Assembly (NCBI RefSeq): GCF_018140925.1
Contig: NZ_CP073315.1
Location: 3,844,001-3,908,000, forward strand
Direction of reading: 5' to 3'
Source of the DNA: Psychrobacillus sp. INOP01
GTDB taxonomy: Bacteria; Bacillota; Bacilli; Bacillales_A; Planococcaceae
DNA length: 64,000 bases
This document shows positions 42,938 to 52,921 of the stretch, in pieces; position 1 is the stretch's first letter, and every line of letters begins with the position of its first letter. Below the pieces are notes generated by a model. It ran no database searches and was not told the DNA's origin. It was given only the letters and a program-made list of their open reading frames with translations. Made by a program: the position numbers and the translations under genes.

Positions 42938-43804
42938 ATGGAACAAAAATATATGGATTTGAAACTAGGTGAACGAGGGGTAATTTTGAGTATCTTCGCT
43001 TACTTATGTTTGTCGACCTTGAAGTTAGTTATTGGTTATACTGCAAATTCTGAAGCCTTAAAAGCGGATGGATTAAATAATACAACCGACATAATTGCTT
43101 CCATTGCAGTTTTGATTGGATTGAAAATTTCACAGAGACCTCCAGATAAAGATCATCCTTATGGTCATTGGAAAGCAGAAACGGTAGCTTCTATGGTAGC
43201 TGCCTTTATAATGGTGGGTGTTGGTCTTTATGTCCTGTATAATGCCGCTTTATCGGTATTTGATAAAACAATTTCAGAACCTGACTGGATATCCGCATTG
43301 ACTGGCCTTTTTTGTGCTGTGATTATGTATGGAGTGTACCTTTATAACCGAAATTTAGCGAGAAAAATAAATAGTCAATCTGTTATGGCTGCTGCAAAAG
43401 ATAATTTATCCGACGCTTGGGTAAGTATTGGAACAGTTATTGGGATTACCAGCTCTCAATTTGGTCTGCCATGGCTCGATCCTGTTACTGCTGTTGTCGT
43501 AGGATTATTAATAGTCAAGACAGGTTGGGATATTTTTAGAGAGGCGTCCCATGATTTGACAGATGGTTTTGATGAAGAGCAGTTAAAGGATTATAAAAAT
43601 TCAATTATTGATATTTCCGGTGTAAAGGGAGTAAAGGAGATAAGAGCAAGAAAATATGGAAATAATCCTGTTGTAGATGTGGTTATTCTTGTTAATTCCA
43701 CTTTAGATATTGGTGCTGCCCACGATATCTCAATGGTAGTAGAAGACGTATTAATAAAGGAATATGATGTATTTGAAGTGCATGTGCATGTAGAGCCAAA
43801 CTAA
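42938..43804 (+). CDS. Cation diffusion facilitator family transporter
   Basis: 288 residues with six hydrophobic segments. TM2 has the metal-site pattern EALKADGLNNTTD (Asp-x3-Asn/Asp), the loop has DKDHPYGHWKAE, and TM5 has AAKDNLSDAWVS. The C-terminal cytoplasmic domain ends with VHVHVEPN. It exports divalent metals, probably Mn, Zn or Fe, in exchange for protons. It resembles the Bacillus YeaB/YdfM group. The start ATG 42938 follows GCAGAGGTGAAATA. Confidence 0.92.
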   Translation: MEQKYMDLKLGERGVILSIFAYLCLSTLKLVIGYTANSEALKADGLNNTTDIIASIAVLIGLKISQRPPDKDHPYGHWKAETVASMVAAFIMVGVGLYVLYNAALSVFDKTISEPDWISALTGLFCAVIMYGVYLYNRNLARKINSQSVMAAAKDNLSDAWVSIGTVIGITSSQFGLPWLDPVTAVVVGLLIVKTGWDIFREASHDLTDGFDEEQLKDYKNSIIDISGVKGVKEIRARKYGNNPVVDVVILVNSTLDIGAAHDISMVVEDVLIKEYDVFEVHVHVEPN

Positions 43805-43835
43805 ATAGAACTTGAATGATCGACTGAAGTATAAT

Positions 43836-43868
43836 AAGTTAAGCCAACATTTAGTTGGCTTTTTTGAT
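43836..43868 (+). terminator. Rho-independent terminator
   Basis: AAGCCAAC and GTTGGCTT arms around ATTTA, followed by TTTT. Confidence 0.85.
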
Positions 43869-43976
43869 GCACATCTGGAATATAGTACGCAGCATAAGTT
43901 AGCGTTATTTTTTATACCTCAGAAGGATTTCCTTCTTTTTTGCCGAATACCAGACTTAAAAAGGGGTGTATAGGAG

Positions 43977-44281
43977 ATGTCTTCAATATTTAAGAGAATT
44001 GATACTGTATTTTTACATGTAAGTGATTTAGAACAAGCAATCAAATGCTAAACATAGGTGAAACCCCATTAACATTGGTTCGTAAAAGAAAAAATGATGA
44101 GCAAGTAAAAAGTAGTCATATTTCCTTTAATTTTTATACTTCGAACATAGATACCGCACGTAATCATTTGATGCAGTATAATGTAACCGTTGAACCTATA
44201 AATGACGATGGCGATGTTAAATGGTTTAAGTTTCAAGATATAAAAGGAAATAATTTAGAGGTGTGTTATTTTCCGGAATAG
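43977..44281 (+). pseudogene. VOC family protein with an internal deletion and frameshift
   Basis: ATG 43977 (AAGGGGTGTATAGGAG upstream) starts MSSIFKRIDTVFLHVSDLEQ, continues AIKC and stops at 44051. In another frame, from ATG 44045, the missing second half appears: LNIGETPLTLVRKRKND, HISFNFYTSNIDTARNHL and, at the end, KWFKFQDIKGNNLEVCYF with the terminal metal-site Glu. A complete VOC protein would have roughly 25 extra residues (the WYxxVLGF helix and next strands) between the halves. A deletion that also shifted the frame explains both. Confidence 0.8.
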
Positions 44282-44287
44282 ATTGAA

Positions 44288-44322
44288 AGGAGAGAACGTT
44301 CCATTCGGAGCGTTCTTTTTTA
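44288..44322 (+). terminator. Rho-independent terminator
   Basis: GAACGTTCC and GGAGCGTTC arms around ATTC, followed by TTTTTT. Confidence 0.8.
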
Positions 44323-44525
44323 TACACAATAAATACTAAGGAGTGAAAACATAGGAGGATTTATTTGGAAAATTTCGGCGTAGTTCGATTTTGTTTAATT
44401 GTGGACGAAAAATTTTATATTTATTATTGGTGTAAATGGTATTAGATATTGTGACCGGGGTATTCAAAGCGATAAAAAACCATAATCTCTGAAGTCGAAA
44501 GTGCTTGTTTGCATAAGCTATAAAA

Positions 44526-44633
44526 ATGTTGATGTTAGTAGTTCCGAAGACAAGCAAGGCTATATACCATTACGTAGTTTCTGGTGATACTGTCTATACA
44601 TTAAGTCAGAGATATGGTAGTAAAGCACAATAG
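44526..44633 (+). pseudogene. LysM-domain remnant of a cell-wall protein
   Basis: A 35-codon ORF reads LMLVVPKTSK, like the end of one LysM repeat and linker, then YHYVVSGDTVYTLSQRYGSK, the first half of a second LysM. It stops abruptly and has no ribosome binding site. It is probably debris of a peptidoglycan hydrolase. Confidence 0.6.
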
Positions 44634-44704
44634 TAAATTTAGCTATATATTCTAAAAGGGGTATGTCGCTTTTTTATTTCTCCAATATTTACTTGTTATA
44701 AAAC

Positions 44705-44718
44705 AAAACGAATGTTCG
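44705..44718. promoter_or_regulatory. LexA-box-like sequence
   Basis: AAAACGAATGTTCG differs at only two of 14 positions from the box in the yneA promoter (48026-48039). It is followed by AAAAAAGGAGG and a very short ORF. Confidence 0.45.
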
Positions 44719-44748
44719 CGTGATAATAGAAAAAAGGAGGGAACAAGT

Positions 44749-44799
44749 ATGCGTATAAATTTAATAAAATGTATGGCACGGAATCGGCTGGTTAGATAA
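44749..44799 (+). CDS. Very short ORF behind a LexA-like box
   Basis: ATG 44749 has AAAAAAGGAGGGAACAAGT upstream and encodes only MRINLIKCMARNRLVR. The excellent ribosome binding site suggests the start of a former SOS gene, or a real small peptide. Confidence 0.3.
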   Translation: MRINLIKCMARNRLVR

Positions 44800-44855
44800 T
44801 AATTCTATAAATCTCGCATCTAATTATTTATCTTATAGTTCACTCAATAAGTGAC

Positions 44856-45287
44856 TTAATCCTTCAAAGTACTATGCTGGGTATATTCAGACGCAATTGA
44901 TTCTAAATCCAATGTTTTATAATTTTCCCAATTCACCTTTGCGAACGTATCAGCATCAAACACTACTGCTAAGAGTTCGTCAAATGATTTATTACCGTAG
45001 TCGTCAGTTAAGTTTGCATTCCATTTGATTAACACAGATTTCACTTCATCTAATTTCGATAAGTCTGCTAATATTTCCATAGTGTCCTTTAACATAGCGC
45101 TTTTCGAAGCTTCATGAGCATCTTTGTAGTCAATTTTAATTAAGAAGATGCCTTTATCTTCATAGACATTAAATTCTTCTTTGGTAATTGATCCAATAAT
45201 AGATTTAATAGTGATAGGTTCAACGCTTTCGTCTCCACATGCAGACAATAAAAATACCGTTGCTAATAAAACTAACAATTTATTCAT
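44856..45287 (-). CDS. Putative lipoprotein
   Basis: 143 residues. The signal peptide MNKLLVLLATVFLLSACGDE has a clear lipobox LSAC, so the mature protein is anchored at Cys17 outside the membrane. The rest is a mixed alpha/beta domain (FLIKIDYKDAHEASKSAM, SVLIKWNANLTDDYGNK) not assigned to a family. It is a single-gene unit. Confidence 0.75.
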   Translation of the reverse strand: MNKLLVLLATVFLLSACGDESVEPITIKSIIGSITKEEFNVYEDKGIFLIKIDYKDAHEASKSAMLKDTMEILADLSKLDEVKSVLIKWNANLTDDYGNKSFDELLAVVFDADTFAKVNWENYKTLDLESIASEYTQHSTLKD

Positions 45288-45730
45288 ATATTCCCACTCA
45301 ACTCCATTTTTGGTTTAATTATATCGTAAGTTTAAATAGAGAGGGTAGTTTATTATTTCACTTATTTCCCTAAATGTTTTTAAAACTTTAAATCTACTGC
45401 CTTTTTAATATGTTTACCTCTTGATAATATTCCTTCTATTCTTCTTTTTTTATACACGATCCTCATTGTTCCCGCTTGCGCCAATACAAACCTTACTATC
45501 ATTAATTACACCATTCATATACTTTTCTCTTTTGTCGCAGAGACAGTGTTGATGATAAAAAAGCCCAACCACTAATTTGGAAGGACTTATTTTCACATCC
45601 CATTATCACCCTGATATAAATGTGTTTTAGTGACATTCTATGATGATAAATATTGATAAAAGTTGATTAAATAAGTTATATCTTATTTCATAAAAACTGA
45701 AACTTTTCACAGGAATAAGATTAATTGTAT
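45288..45730. other. Intergenic region without a recognisable gene
   Basis: About 440 bp, AT-rich, with many stops in all frames; nothing conserved could be identified. Confidence 0.5.
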
Positions 45731-45901
45731 TTAACTTGATTCAAGTGGAATTTCCGATAAATAATCGATATCATCAAGTACTAATGCGTCTGTTAAAAGA
45801 TTAATATCTAATAGAATTTGTTCCTTTATATGTATGAAGGGACATTTGTAATAATCATCTATTAGGTTATTTAGTTCTTTATAAATCAAGTTAGTAGGCA
45901 A
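45731..45901 (-). CDS. Small paralogous protein, copy 1 (56 residues)
   Basis: Starts at TTG 45901 with GGGGGAG five bases upstream on the minus strand. The central part LNNLIDDYYKC, then IKEQILLDINLLTDAL, aligns with copy 2 at 46205-46375, and both have 56 codons. It is helical and acidic. The pattern vaguely resembles the small Spo0E-like phosphatases but lacks their SQxLD signature, so I leave the family open. Confidence 0.65.
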   Translation of the reverse strand: MPTNLIYKELNNLIDDYYKCPFIHIKEQILLDINLLTDALVLDDIDYLSEIPLESS

Positions 45902-46204
45902 TAATACTCCCCCAGTAATCGATATTTCCTGTTACTTATTATCTAACAAAACAAGTTTAATTGGAAGAGATTTACCTAATTATTTTTGAATAATAAGCAT
46001 CATTACAACGAAAAAGCTTGGAGAGTTGTGACGTTATTCACGATCGGTTCTCCTGAAATTGGCATTTTCCTCAAACGAATGGTGGTTGTCCTTATAAATG
46101 CGCGATTTTCTCTATAGAAATAGGTGTATAAAAAAATACAAATTAGAGTGATTTGTAATTTTTGAAGTAACTAGAAGTGGTGTCAATTAGAAAAGATCAC
46201 TCGG
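45902..46204. other. Spacer between the two paralogous small genes
   Basis: No ORF. A terminator for copy 2 lies at its right end (46192-46230). Confidence 0.4.
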
Positions 46205-46230
46205 TTAAAAACCAAGTGATCTTTTTGTAT
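46192..46230. terminator. Terminator at the end of small-gene copy 2
   Basis: AAAAGATCACTCGGTT and AACCAAGTGATCTTTT arms around a short A-rich loop; it works in both directions and overlaps the stop codon of copy 2. Confidence 0.8.
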
Positions 46231-46375
46231 TTATTTCTATGTTATTTTTTTCTAAAATTCTTAGTGCTTCTTTTAGCAGGTTGATATCTATTAAAATCTG
46301 TTCCTTCAGCTGGTAGTTATTGCATCTATAGTAATCATTAATGAGTTTTTTAAGTTCCGCTATAATTAATTTCAT
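46205..46375 (-). CDS. Small paralogous protein, copy 2 (56 residues)
   Basis: Starts at ATG 46375 with AAAGGGG nine bases upstream on the minus strand. The segment ELKKLINDYYRC, then LKEQILIDINLLKEAL, matches copy 1 in order and spacing. The C-terminal ten residues differ. A terminator follows. Two coding copies of equal length argue for a real protein family of unknown role. Confidence 0.7.
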   Translation of the reverse strand: MKLIIAELKKLINDYYRCNNYQLKEQILIDINLLKEALRILEKNNIEINTKRSLGF

Positions 46376-46599
46376 AAGTTTTTGCCCCTTTATAGTTATA
46401 TAGGCTGATATAAAAAACGATATACTTAATTTAACCTATGTCTAATTATAAATAGTAATACCCAAAATTCGGCATTTTTAATCACTTTTATTATTTTATT
46501 TGATAAATATAATGTCAATTGACTATTTTCTATATTCATTCCAGCATCAACTAGTGTGAGGGATAAATCTCTACAAATTAATAGAAGGGAGGTTAAACT

Positions 46600-47132
46600 T
46601 TGTTTATTAGGCCATGCAAAGTGAGAATTACATCTCGTTTTAGGAGAAATTCGAAAGAATAGTGAGGTTAAAGTGCAAAAGGGAGTAAATTTTGGGAGTG
46701 GGGGTAGTCCGGTTATAAAGTAGCTGCAAGTGGTGTCGTGACGAGAACAAAAGTTATAGGTGGATACAGAAATACTATAAAGATTTCACATACTTTGAAA
46801 GATAAAAAGTATGAAGCCTTATATGCACATTTAAAATCTTTTTCCGTAAAGTTGGACAAAGTGTTAACAGTAATACACGTGCATTTTGAAATTCACATAC
46901 CATCATAAGATGTTGTGGAACAGCCTAATGCAGTGAATTCTTAATATTATATAAGTGAAACAAGTATAACCGAAGTACAGAAGCTTTAAATACAGTAGGT
47001 TATGAACTGGTGGCTGAAGGGATAGATGGGCCATTAACTATTGCCGCAATAGAACATTTTCAAAAAAACAATGGTATAACCGTTGATGGAGTAGTAGGAC
47101 CAAAAACTTTAGTTGCTTTAAAGAAGAAATAA
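46600..47132 (+). pseudogene. Decayed M23 peptidase with PG-binding domain
   Basis: From TTG 46600 (GAAGGGAGGT upstream) the reading LFIRPCKVRITSRF, then, after stops and shifts, GVNFGSGGSPV, GGYRNTIKISHTLKDKKYEA, LYAHLKSFSVK and HVHFEIHI follow the order of an M23 lysostaphin-like endopeptidase, including the HxH metal motif. A PG_binding_1 repeat closes it: VADGIDGPLTIAAIEHFQ restored across frames as DGIDGPLTIAAIEHFQKN and ITVDGVVGPKTLVAL, ending at TAA 47130. Several stops and frameshifts prevent expression. Confidence 0.8.
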
Positions 47133-47167
47133 AACCTTCGGAGAGATAAAAAGAAATATGAACAAAA

Positions 47168-47204
47168 TAAAACCCCTCAACCATAAAGGTAAAGGGGTTT
47201 TTCG
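47168..47204. terminator. Rho-independent terminator
   Basis: AAAACCCCT and AGGGGTTTTT arms with a loop of about 14 bases. Confidence 0.8.
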
Positions 47205-47298
47205 ATGATTTCAACAAAAATGTCCACTTTTCGTTGAAATATGATATCGGCTCTACGTTATCTTACTTATATTTAGTTGTATTGTCAAGTCTGTATGT

Positions 47299-47919
47299 CT
47301 ATTGAATATTACGATAAACGCCAACGACTTTTCCAAGAATGCTAACAGAATTAACAATGATAGGTTCCATGGAAGAATTTTCCGGTTGCAAACGGAAGTA
47401 AGACTTTTCCTTAAAGAATCGTTTAACAGTTGCTTCATCCTCTTCTGTCATAGCTACGACAATATCGCCATTATTTGCCGATTGCTGTTGTTTTACAACG
47501 ACATAGTCACCATTCAATATACCTGCCTCAATCATACTATTACCCATAATCTCCAACATAAATAAATTATCATCAGCAGTTCCGAATGTTTCAGGAAGTG
47601 GGAAAAACTCTTCAATATTTTCAATTGCTGTAATTGGCATACCTGCAGTAACTTTACCTACAAGTGGTACATGTACAACATTTTGTTTTTCTGCAATACT
47701 TCCTAATCCATCAAGAATCTCAATGGCACGTGGTTTGGTTGGGTCTCTTCTTATCAATCCTTTACTTTCCAGTCGAGCTAAATGTCCATGAACAGTAGAA
47801 CTAGATGCTAAGCCCACAGCTTCGCCTATTTCTCGAACAGATGGCGGATATCCTTTTTTTCGAACTTCTTCTTTTATAAAAGCTAGGATGTCTTCCTGTC
47901 TTTTAGATGCTTTTTTCAT
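47299..47919 (-). CDS. lexA: SOS repressor LexA
   Basis: 206 residues. The N-terminal winged helix contains [20 protein letters not shown] and [13 protein letters not shown]. The autocleavage site Ala-Gly lies in [10 protein letters not shown], with the catalytic Ser in [10 protein letters not shown] and Lys in YVVVKQQQ. It represses SOS genes until RecA filaments stimulate self-cleavage. It diverges from yneA, and the shared upstream region holds LexA boxes. The start ATG 47919 follows AAGAGGTGAGCAT. Confidence 0.97.
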   Translation of the reverse strand: MKKASKRQEDILAFIKEEVRKKGYPPSVREIGEAVGLASSSTVHGHLARLESKGLIRRDPTKPRAIEILDGLGSIAEKQNVVHVPLVGKVTAGMPITAIENIEEFFPLPETFGTADDNLFMLEIMGNSMIEAGILNGDYVVVKQQQSANNGDIVVAMTEEDEATVKRFFKEKSYFRLQPENSSMEPIIVNSVSILGKVVGVYRNIQ

Positions 47920-47997
47920 ATGCTCACCTCTTTTAGAGTAATTAATCTCTAACCTTTTCTATCTTATTAATAGTATAACAGGGGACGAACGTTAATG

Positions 47998-48011
47998 CAA
48001 ACATAGGTTCT
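47998..48011. promoter_or_regulatory. LexA box 1
   Basis: CAAACATAGGTTCT matches 11 of 14 positions of the Bacillus consensus CGAACATATGTTCG. Confidence 0.65.
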
Positions 48012-48019
48012 AATTGTTG

Positions 48020-48048
48020 TTGACAAAAACAAACGTTCGCATTATTAT
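48020..48048 (+). promoter_or_regulatory. yneA promoter
   Basis: TTGACA (48020-48025) and TATTAT (48043-48048), spacer 17 bp, with LexA box 2 in the spacer. Confidence 0.8.
48026..48039. promoter_or_regulatory. LexA box 2 (inside the promoter spacer)
   Basis: AAAACAAACGTTCG matches 10 of 14 consensus positions and keeps the AAC-N4-GTT core. Confidence 0.7.
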
Positions 48049-48062
48049 TAAATCATACATTA

Positions 48063-48076
48063 CGAACACACATTCT
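48063..48076. promoter_or_regulatory. LexA box 3
   Basis: CGAACACACATTCT matches 10 of 14 consensus positions, just upstream of the yneA ribosome binding site. Confidence 0.6.
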
Positions 48077-48093
48077 ATTAGGGGGTATTTTTA

Positions 48094-49079
<986 letters not shown>

Positions 49080-49120
49080 CCTTACCTTTATATAAAGATA
49101 TAGTGAAAGGATGAAATGAA

Positions 49121-49354
49121 TTGTTAAGTAAAGAAAAATTAGCAAGAATTAGTGAGTTATCTAGAAAATCTAAAATATCAGGACTTTCTATCGAAGAGGC
49201 AAAAGAACAAAGCTCTTTACGTAAAGAATATTTAGAAACTTTCCGCTCTACTATGAGAGATACAATTGAAAGTGTAAAAATAATCGACCCTGAAGGAAAC
49301 GATGTAACACCTGTAAAAGTTCAAGAAGCAAAGAAAGGGAAGTTTCTGAATTAA
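49121..49354 (+). CDS. ynzC: DUF896 protein YnzC
   Basis: 77 residues from TTG 49121 with GAAAGGATGAAATGAA upstream. The two-helix core (EKLARISELSRKSKI, LSIEEAKEQSSLRKEYLETF) is typical of the DUF896 family. Part of the SOS region in Bacillus, but here a terminator lies between it and yneB. Confidence 0.9.
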   Translation: MLSKEKLARISELSRKSKISGLSIEEAKEQSSLRKEYLETFRSTMRDTIESVKIIDPEGNDVTPVKVQEAKKGKFLN

Positions 49355-49440
49355 TTAATCATTTCAGAAACCATTGATAATACAGACATTCTTGTCTAAA
49401 CTAGAAATATAATAAAAATTTGTTTGAGAGGATGTCATTC

Positions 49441-51441
49441 ATGTCATTACAATCCGATTTATTAGCAATTAATACGATTCGAACTTTATCTATTGATGCA
49501 ATCGATAAAGCAAATTCTGGTCACCCTGGTTTACCAATGGGGGCAGCGCCAATGGCTTACACATTATGGACAAAACATTTACGACATAATCCAAGTAACC
49601 CAACATGGTTCAACCGTGATCGCTTTGTGTTATCGGCCGGTCATGGTTCTATGCTACTGTATAGCTTACTTCATCTTGGTGGTTATGATTTACCAATGGA
49701 GGAGATTAAGAACTTTAGACAATGGGATTCTAAAACTCCTGGACATCCAGAGTTCGGTCACACAGCTGGAGTAGAGGCAACAACAGGACCGCTTGGTCAA
49801 GGAATTGGAATGGCAGTAGGAATGGCTATGGCTGAAGCACATTTAGCTGCTACCTACAATAAAGAAGACCACTCGATAATCGATCATTACACATATGCGT
49901 TATGTGGTGATGGTGATTTAATGGAAGGTGTAGCAGCAGAAGCAATTTCACTTGCTGGACATCTTCAATTGGATAAATTAATTGTATTATATGATAGTAA
50001 TGATATTTCTTTAGATGGTGATTTACATAAATCATTCTCAGAAAATGTAGCAAAACGTTTTGATTCATATGGTTGGAACTATATTCATGTAAAAGACGGA
50101 AATGATATTGAAGAAATTTCAAATGCTATTGAAAAAGCGAAGTCTCAAAATGACAAACCAACTATTATTGAAGTGAAAACTGTAATTGGATTTGGCTCTC
50201 CTAACCGTTCTGGTAAGTCAGATGCTCACGGTATGCCATTAGGAAAAGATGAAACTCTATTAGCTAAAGCTGAATATAAATGGTTATTTGAAGAGGATTT
50301 CCATGTGCCAGAAGAAGTATATGATACGTTCAAACAAGCATCAGAACATTTAGGTGTTCAAGAAGAGAATTCTTGGAATGAGAAATTTAATGCGTATGAG
50401 TCAGAATTTCCAGAGTTAGCTTCTACTCTGAAACAAGCAATTTCTGGTGAATTACCTGAAAACTTTGCAGATGCCCTTAAATCATACGAAACTGGTACTT
50501 CACATGCTACACGTTCTGCTTCTGGAGAAGCAATTAATGCAATTGCTCAAAACCTACCTTCGTTCTTTGGTGGTAGTGCAGATTTAGCGGGTTCCAATAA
50601 AACTACTATGAAGAATGTTGGAGATTTCTCAGCTGATGATTATGCTGGGAAAAACATTTGGTTCGGTGTACGTGAATTTGCAATGGGAACTGCTTTAAAC
50701 GGAATGGCTTTACACGGTGGACTAAATGTATTTGGTGGTACATTCTTCGTATTTAGTGACTATGTTAGACCAGCAATTCGTTTATCTGCATTAATGGGAC
50801 TTCCTGTAACGTATGTATTCACGCATGATAGTATCGCTGTTGGAGAAGATGGTCCAACTCATGAGCCGGTTGAACATTTAGCTTCTTTACGAGCAATGCC
50901 TGGTTTATCTGTAATCCGTCCAGCGGATGCAAATGAAACTGCGGAGGCATGGAAACTAGCTGTATCATCTAAACATAATCCTACAGTTTTAGTTCTTTCT
51001 AGACAAAACTTGCCGACTCTTGAAAATTCAGTTGAACTGGCTAAAGAAGGAGTTTCAAAAGGAGCTTATGTTGTAGCCCCTAACGAAAAAGCGGAAGCAA
51101 TCTTACTTGCAACTGGTTCAGAAGTAAGTCTTGCTGTTGAAGCGCAAGCAGCACTTTCTAAAGAAGGAATTGAAGTTTCTGTCGTTTCAATGCCATCATG
51201 GGATCTGTTTGAGAAACAAGATTCGGCTTATAAAAATGCTGTATTACCATCTCATTTAACGAAACGCCTTGCAATAGAAATGGGGGCCTCATTAGGTTGG
51301 CACCGTTATGTTGGATTTGAAGGGGACGTCATTGCCATAGATAAATTTGGTGCAAGTGCTCCTGGCGAAATCATTATGAAAGAATACGGTTTCTCTGTAG
51401 AAAACGTAGTTGCGAAAATGAAAGCACTACTTCAAAAGTAA
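49441..51441 (+). CDS. tkt: Transketolase
   Basis: About 666 residues from ATG 49441, which has GAGAGGATG upstream; earlier in-frame TTG 49420 and ATG 49432 precede or overlap that site. Thiamine-diphosphate motifs: [38 protein letters not shown], and the pyrimidine domain [29 protein letters not shown]. It interconverts sugar phosphates between pentose phosphate pathway and glycolysis in the cytosol. Confidence 0.96.
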   Translation: MSLQSDLLAINTIRTLSIDAIDKANSGHPGLPMGAAPMAYTLWTKHLRHNPSNPTWFNRDRFVLSAGHGSMLLYSLLHLGGYDLPMEEIKNFRQWDSKTPGHPEFGHTAGVEATTGPLGQGIGMAVGMAMAEAHLAATYNKEDHSIIDHYTYALCGDGDLMEGVAAEAISLAGHLQLDKLIVLYDSNDISLDGDLHKSFSENVAKRFDSYGWNYIHVKDGNDIEEISNAIEKAKSQNDKPTIIEVKTVIGFGSPNRSGKSDAHGMPLGKDETLLAKAEYKWLFEEDFHVPEEVYDTFKQASEHLGVQEENSWNEKFNAYESEFPELASTLKQAISGELPENFADALKSYETGTSHATRSASGEAINAIAQNLPSFFGGSADLAGSNKTTMKNVGDFSADDYAGKNIWFGVREFAMGTALNGMALHGGLNVFGGTFFVFSDYVRPAIRLSALMGLPVTYVFTHDSIAVGEDGPTHEPVEHLASLRAMPGLSVIRPADANETAEAWKLAVSSKHNPTVLVLSRQNLPTLENSVELAKEGVSKGAYVVAPNEKAEAILLATGSEVSLAVEAQAALSKEGIEVSVVSMPSWDLFEKQDSAYKNAVLPSHLTKRLAIEMGASLGWHRYVGFEGDVIAIDKFGASAPGEIIMKEYGFSVENVVAKMKALLQK

Positions 51442-51451
51442 AATGTTCTAC

Positions 51452-51497
51452 GAGCAATTCGAATGCTTTGGATATAAAGTATTCGAATTGCTTTTTA
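51452..51497 (+). terminator. Rho-independent terminator after tkt
   Basis: AGCAATTCGAATGCTTT and AAAGTATTCGAATTGCT arms around GGATAT, followed by TTTTA. Confidence 0.85.
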
Positions 51498-51648
51498 TAA
51501 CGTATTAGGAAGAAATTGGGGAGAAATATACCCCGACTATTTGAAGTTTCACTTTATTTGAAATTATAATAGAATGCAAAAAGAATCTATAGTATAATTT
51601 TCAGTGGTGTCTTGTACACGTAGATAAGAACACAAAGGAGGAGAAAAT

Positions 51649-51867
51649 ATGCAAACATGGATTTGGATTGTTATTATAATCGTTGCGTTAATCGCTGGTG
51701 CGGCAATCGGTTTCTTTGCGGCACGTCAATATATGATGAAATACTTAAAAGAAAACCCACCTATTAATGAACAAATGCTTCGTATGATGATGGCGCAAAT
51801 GGGTCGCAAGCCTTCAGAAAAACAAGTTAAACAAATGATGAATCAAATGAATAAAATGCAAAAATAA
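51649..51867 (+). CDS. yneF: UPF0154 membrane protein YneF
   Basis: 72 residues: one N-terminal membrane helix (about 3-25, [20 protein letters not shown]) followed by a cytoplasmic tail ([20 protein letters not shown]) typical of UPF0154. It follows tkt in Bacillus as well. The start ATG 51649 has AAAGGAGGAGAAAAT upstream. Function unknown. Confidence 0.92.
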   Translation: MQTWIWIVIIIVALIAGAAIGFFAARQYMMKYLKENPPINEQMLRMMMAQMGRKPSEKQVKQMMNQMNKMQK

Positions 51868-51868
51868 A

Positions 51869-51900
51869 TAAAAAAGCACTCAGCTGAGTGCTTTTTTTGA
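51869..51900 (+). terminator. Rho-independent terminator after yneF
   Basis: AAAAAGCACTCAG and CTGAGTGCTTTTT arms, almost no loop, then TT. Confidence 0.85.
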
Positions 51901-51977
51901 ATAGAAAATAATATTACTTTATGAAATGATAAGCGCAAGATGCAAATGAGGATCTTTCATGTCAAATCAGATTTCAA

Positions 51978-52910
51978 TTACTTTTTGTTTAGCAAGCTAT
52001 TTTCTTGTAGGAAATCTGCCACAACCTGCTCATATTCCTTGCTGTTTTCATTGAAGGATTTCGCATGTTCACCTATATCAAACAATTTTAATGTTTTTGG
52101 ACCTAGTTTTTTTTCGTATAAATCTTCCGTCATTTTAGGTAAGATAAAATCATCCTGCAAACTGTGGATAAACAAAACAGGTTTTTCAATTTTGTCTATA
52201 ACATCGATTGGTGAGACAAGATTTAGTGTATATCCATCACGAAGCTTCAAAAACAAATTTGCAAATCGAATGGCAAGACTAGTGCGAAGAGGAGTAGTTT
52301 GTGTCATTATATGATAAACTTGCTGTTCAAAATCTGAAAATGCACAGTCCGAAATATAAAAGTCAGCATCATCTATTATAGATCCACCATATAATAGTGT
52401 TGTGGCTGCTCCCATAGATTCTCCGTGGATACCTAAAACTGCATCTTTCCCAGCTCTATCTCTGACTGCTTCAACAACTGATTGTAAATCTATTTTTTCA
52501 TAAAATCCAAAACTAGTTGTCTTTCCGCCAGAATCACCATGTCTGCGGTGATCATAGACGACACTATTAAAGCCTAGTCGTTCGAACATACGAACAAAAC
52601 GTAGAGAGTTAATCTTGTTTTCTGTAACACCATGGCAAATGACGACATAATTATTTGTTACTAATGGTTCGACAAAAATAGCCTTTAAGGAATATCCATT
52701 TTTAGATTCAATCCATTGTTCAGTTTTATTTACAGCGTTAAACCAGGCTTCATCTAATCGTTTAGAAGTAATTTCACGATTTAAGATAAAATCATTTTCT
52801 TTTTTCTTCATATACATAAGCCTATTAGTTACAAAGAAACCAAAGAACGTAGCCATAGCTGTTAATACACTAGTAAAAATACTCGTCCAAATAATTACAC
52901 GTTTCTTCAT
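51978..52910 (-). CDS. Alpha/beta hydrolase (YqkD-like), membrane-anchored
   Basis: 310 residues. An N-terminal hydrophobic helix (about 7-32) probably anchors it with the domain outside. The hydrolase core shows YVVICHGVTENK, YDHRRHGDSGG, the nucleophile elbow GIHGESMGAAT, and a C-terminal Asp/His set (HSLQDDFILP, GEHAKSF). It resembles the Bacillus YqkD group. Substrate unknown. It lies 11 bp downstream of the HMG-CoA lyase gene in the same direction and is probably cotranscribed. Confidence 0.85.
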   Translation of the reverse strand: MKKRVIIWTSIFTSVLTAMATFFGFFVTNRLMYMKKKENDFILNREITSKRLDEAWFNAVNKTEQWIESKNGYSLKAIFVEPLVTNNYVVICHGVTENKINSLRFVRMFERLGFNSVVYDHRRHGDSGGKTTSFGFYEKIDLQSVVEAVRDRAGKDAVLGIHGESMGAATTLLYGGSIIDDADFYISDCAFSDFEQQVYHIMTQTTPLRTSLAIRFANLFLKLRDGYTLNLVSPIDVIDKIEKPVLFIHSLQDDFILPKMTEDLYEKKLGPKTLKLFDIGEHAKSFNENSKEYEQVVADFLQENSLLNKK

Positions 52911-52921
52911 CGTATCAACCC

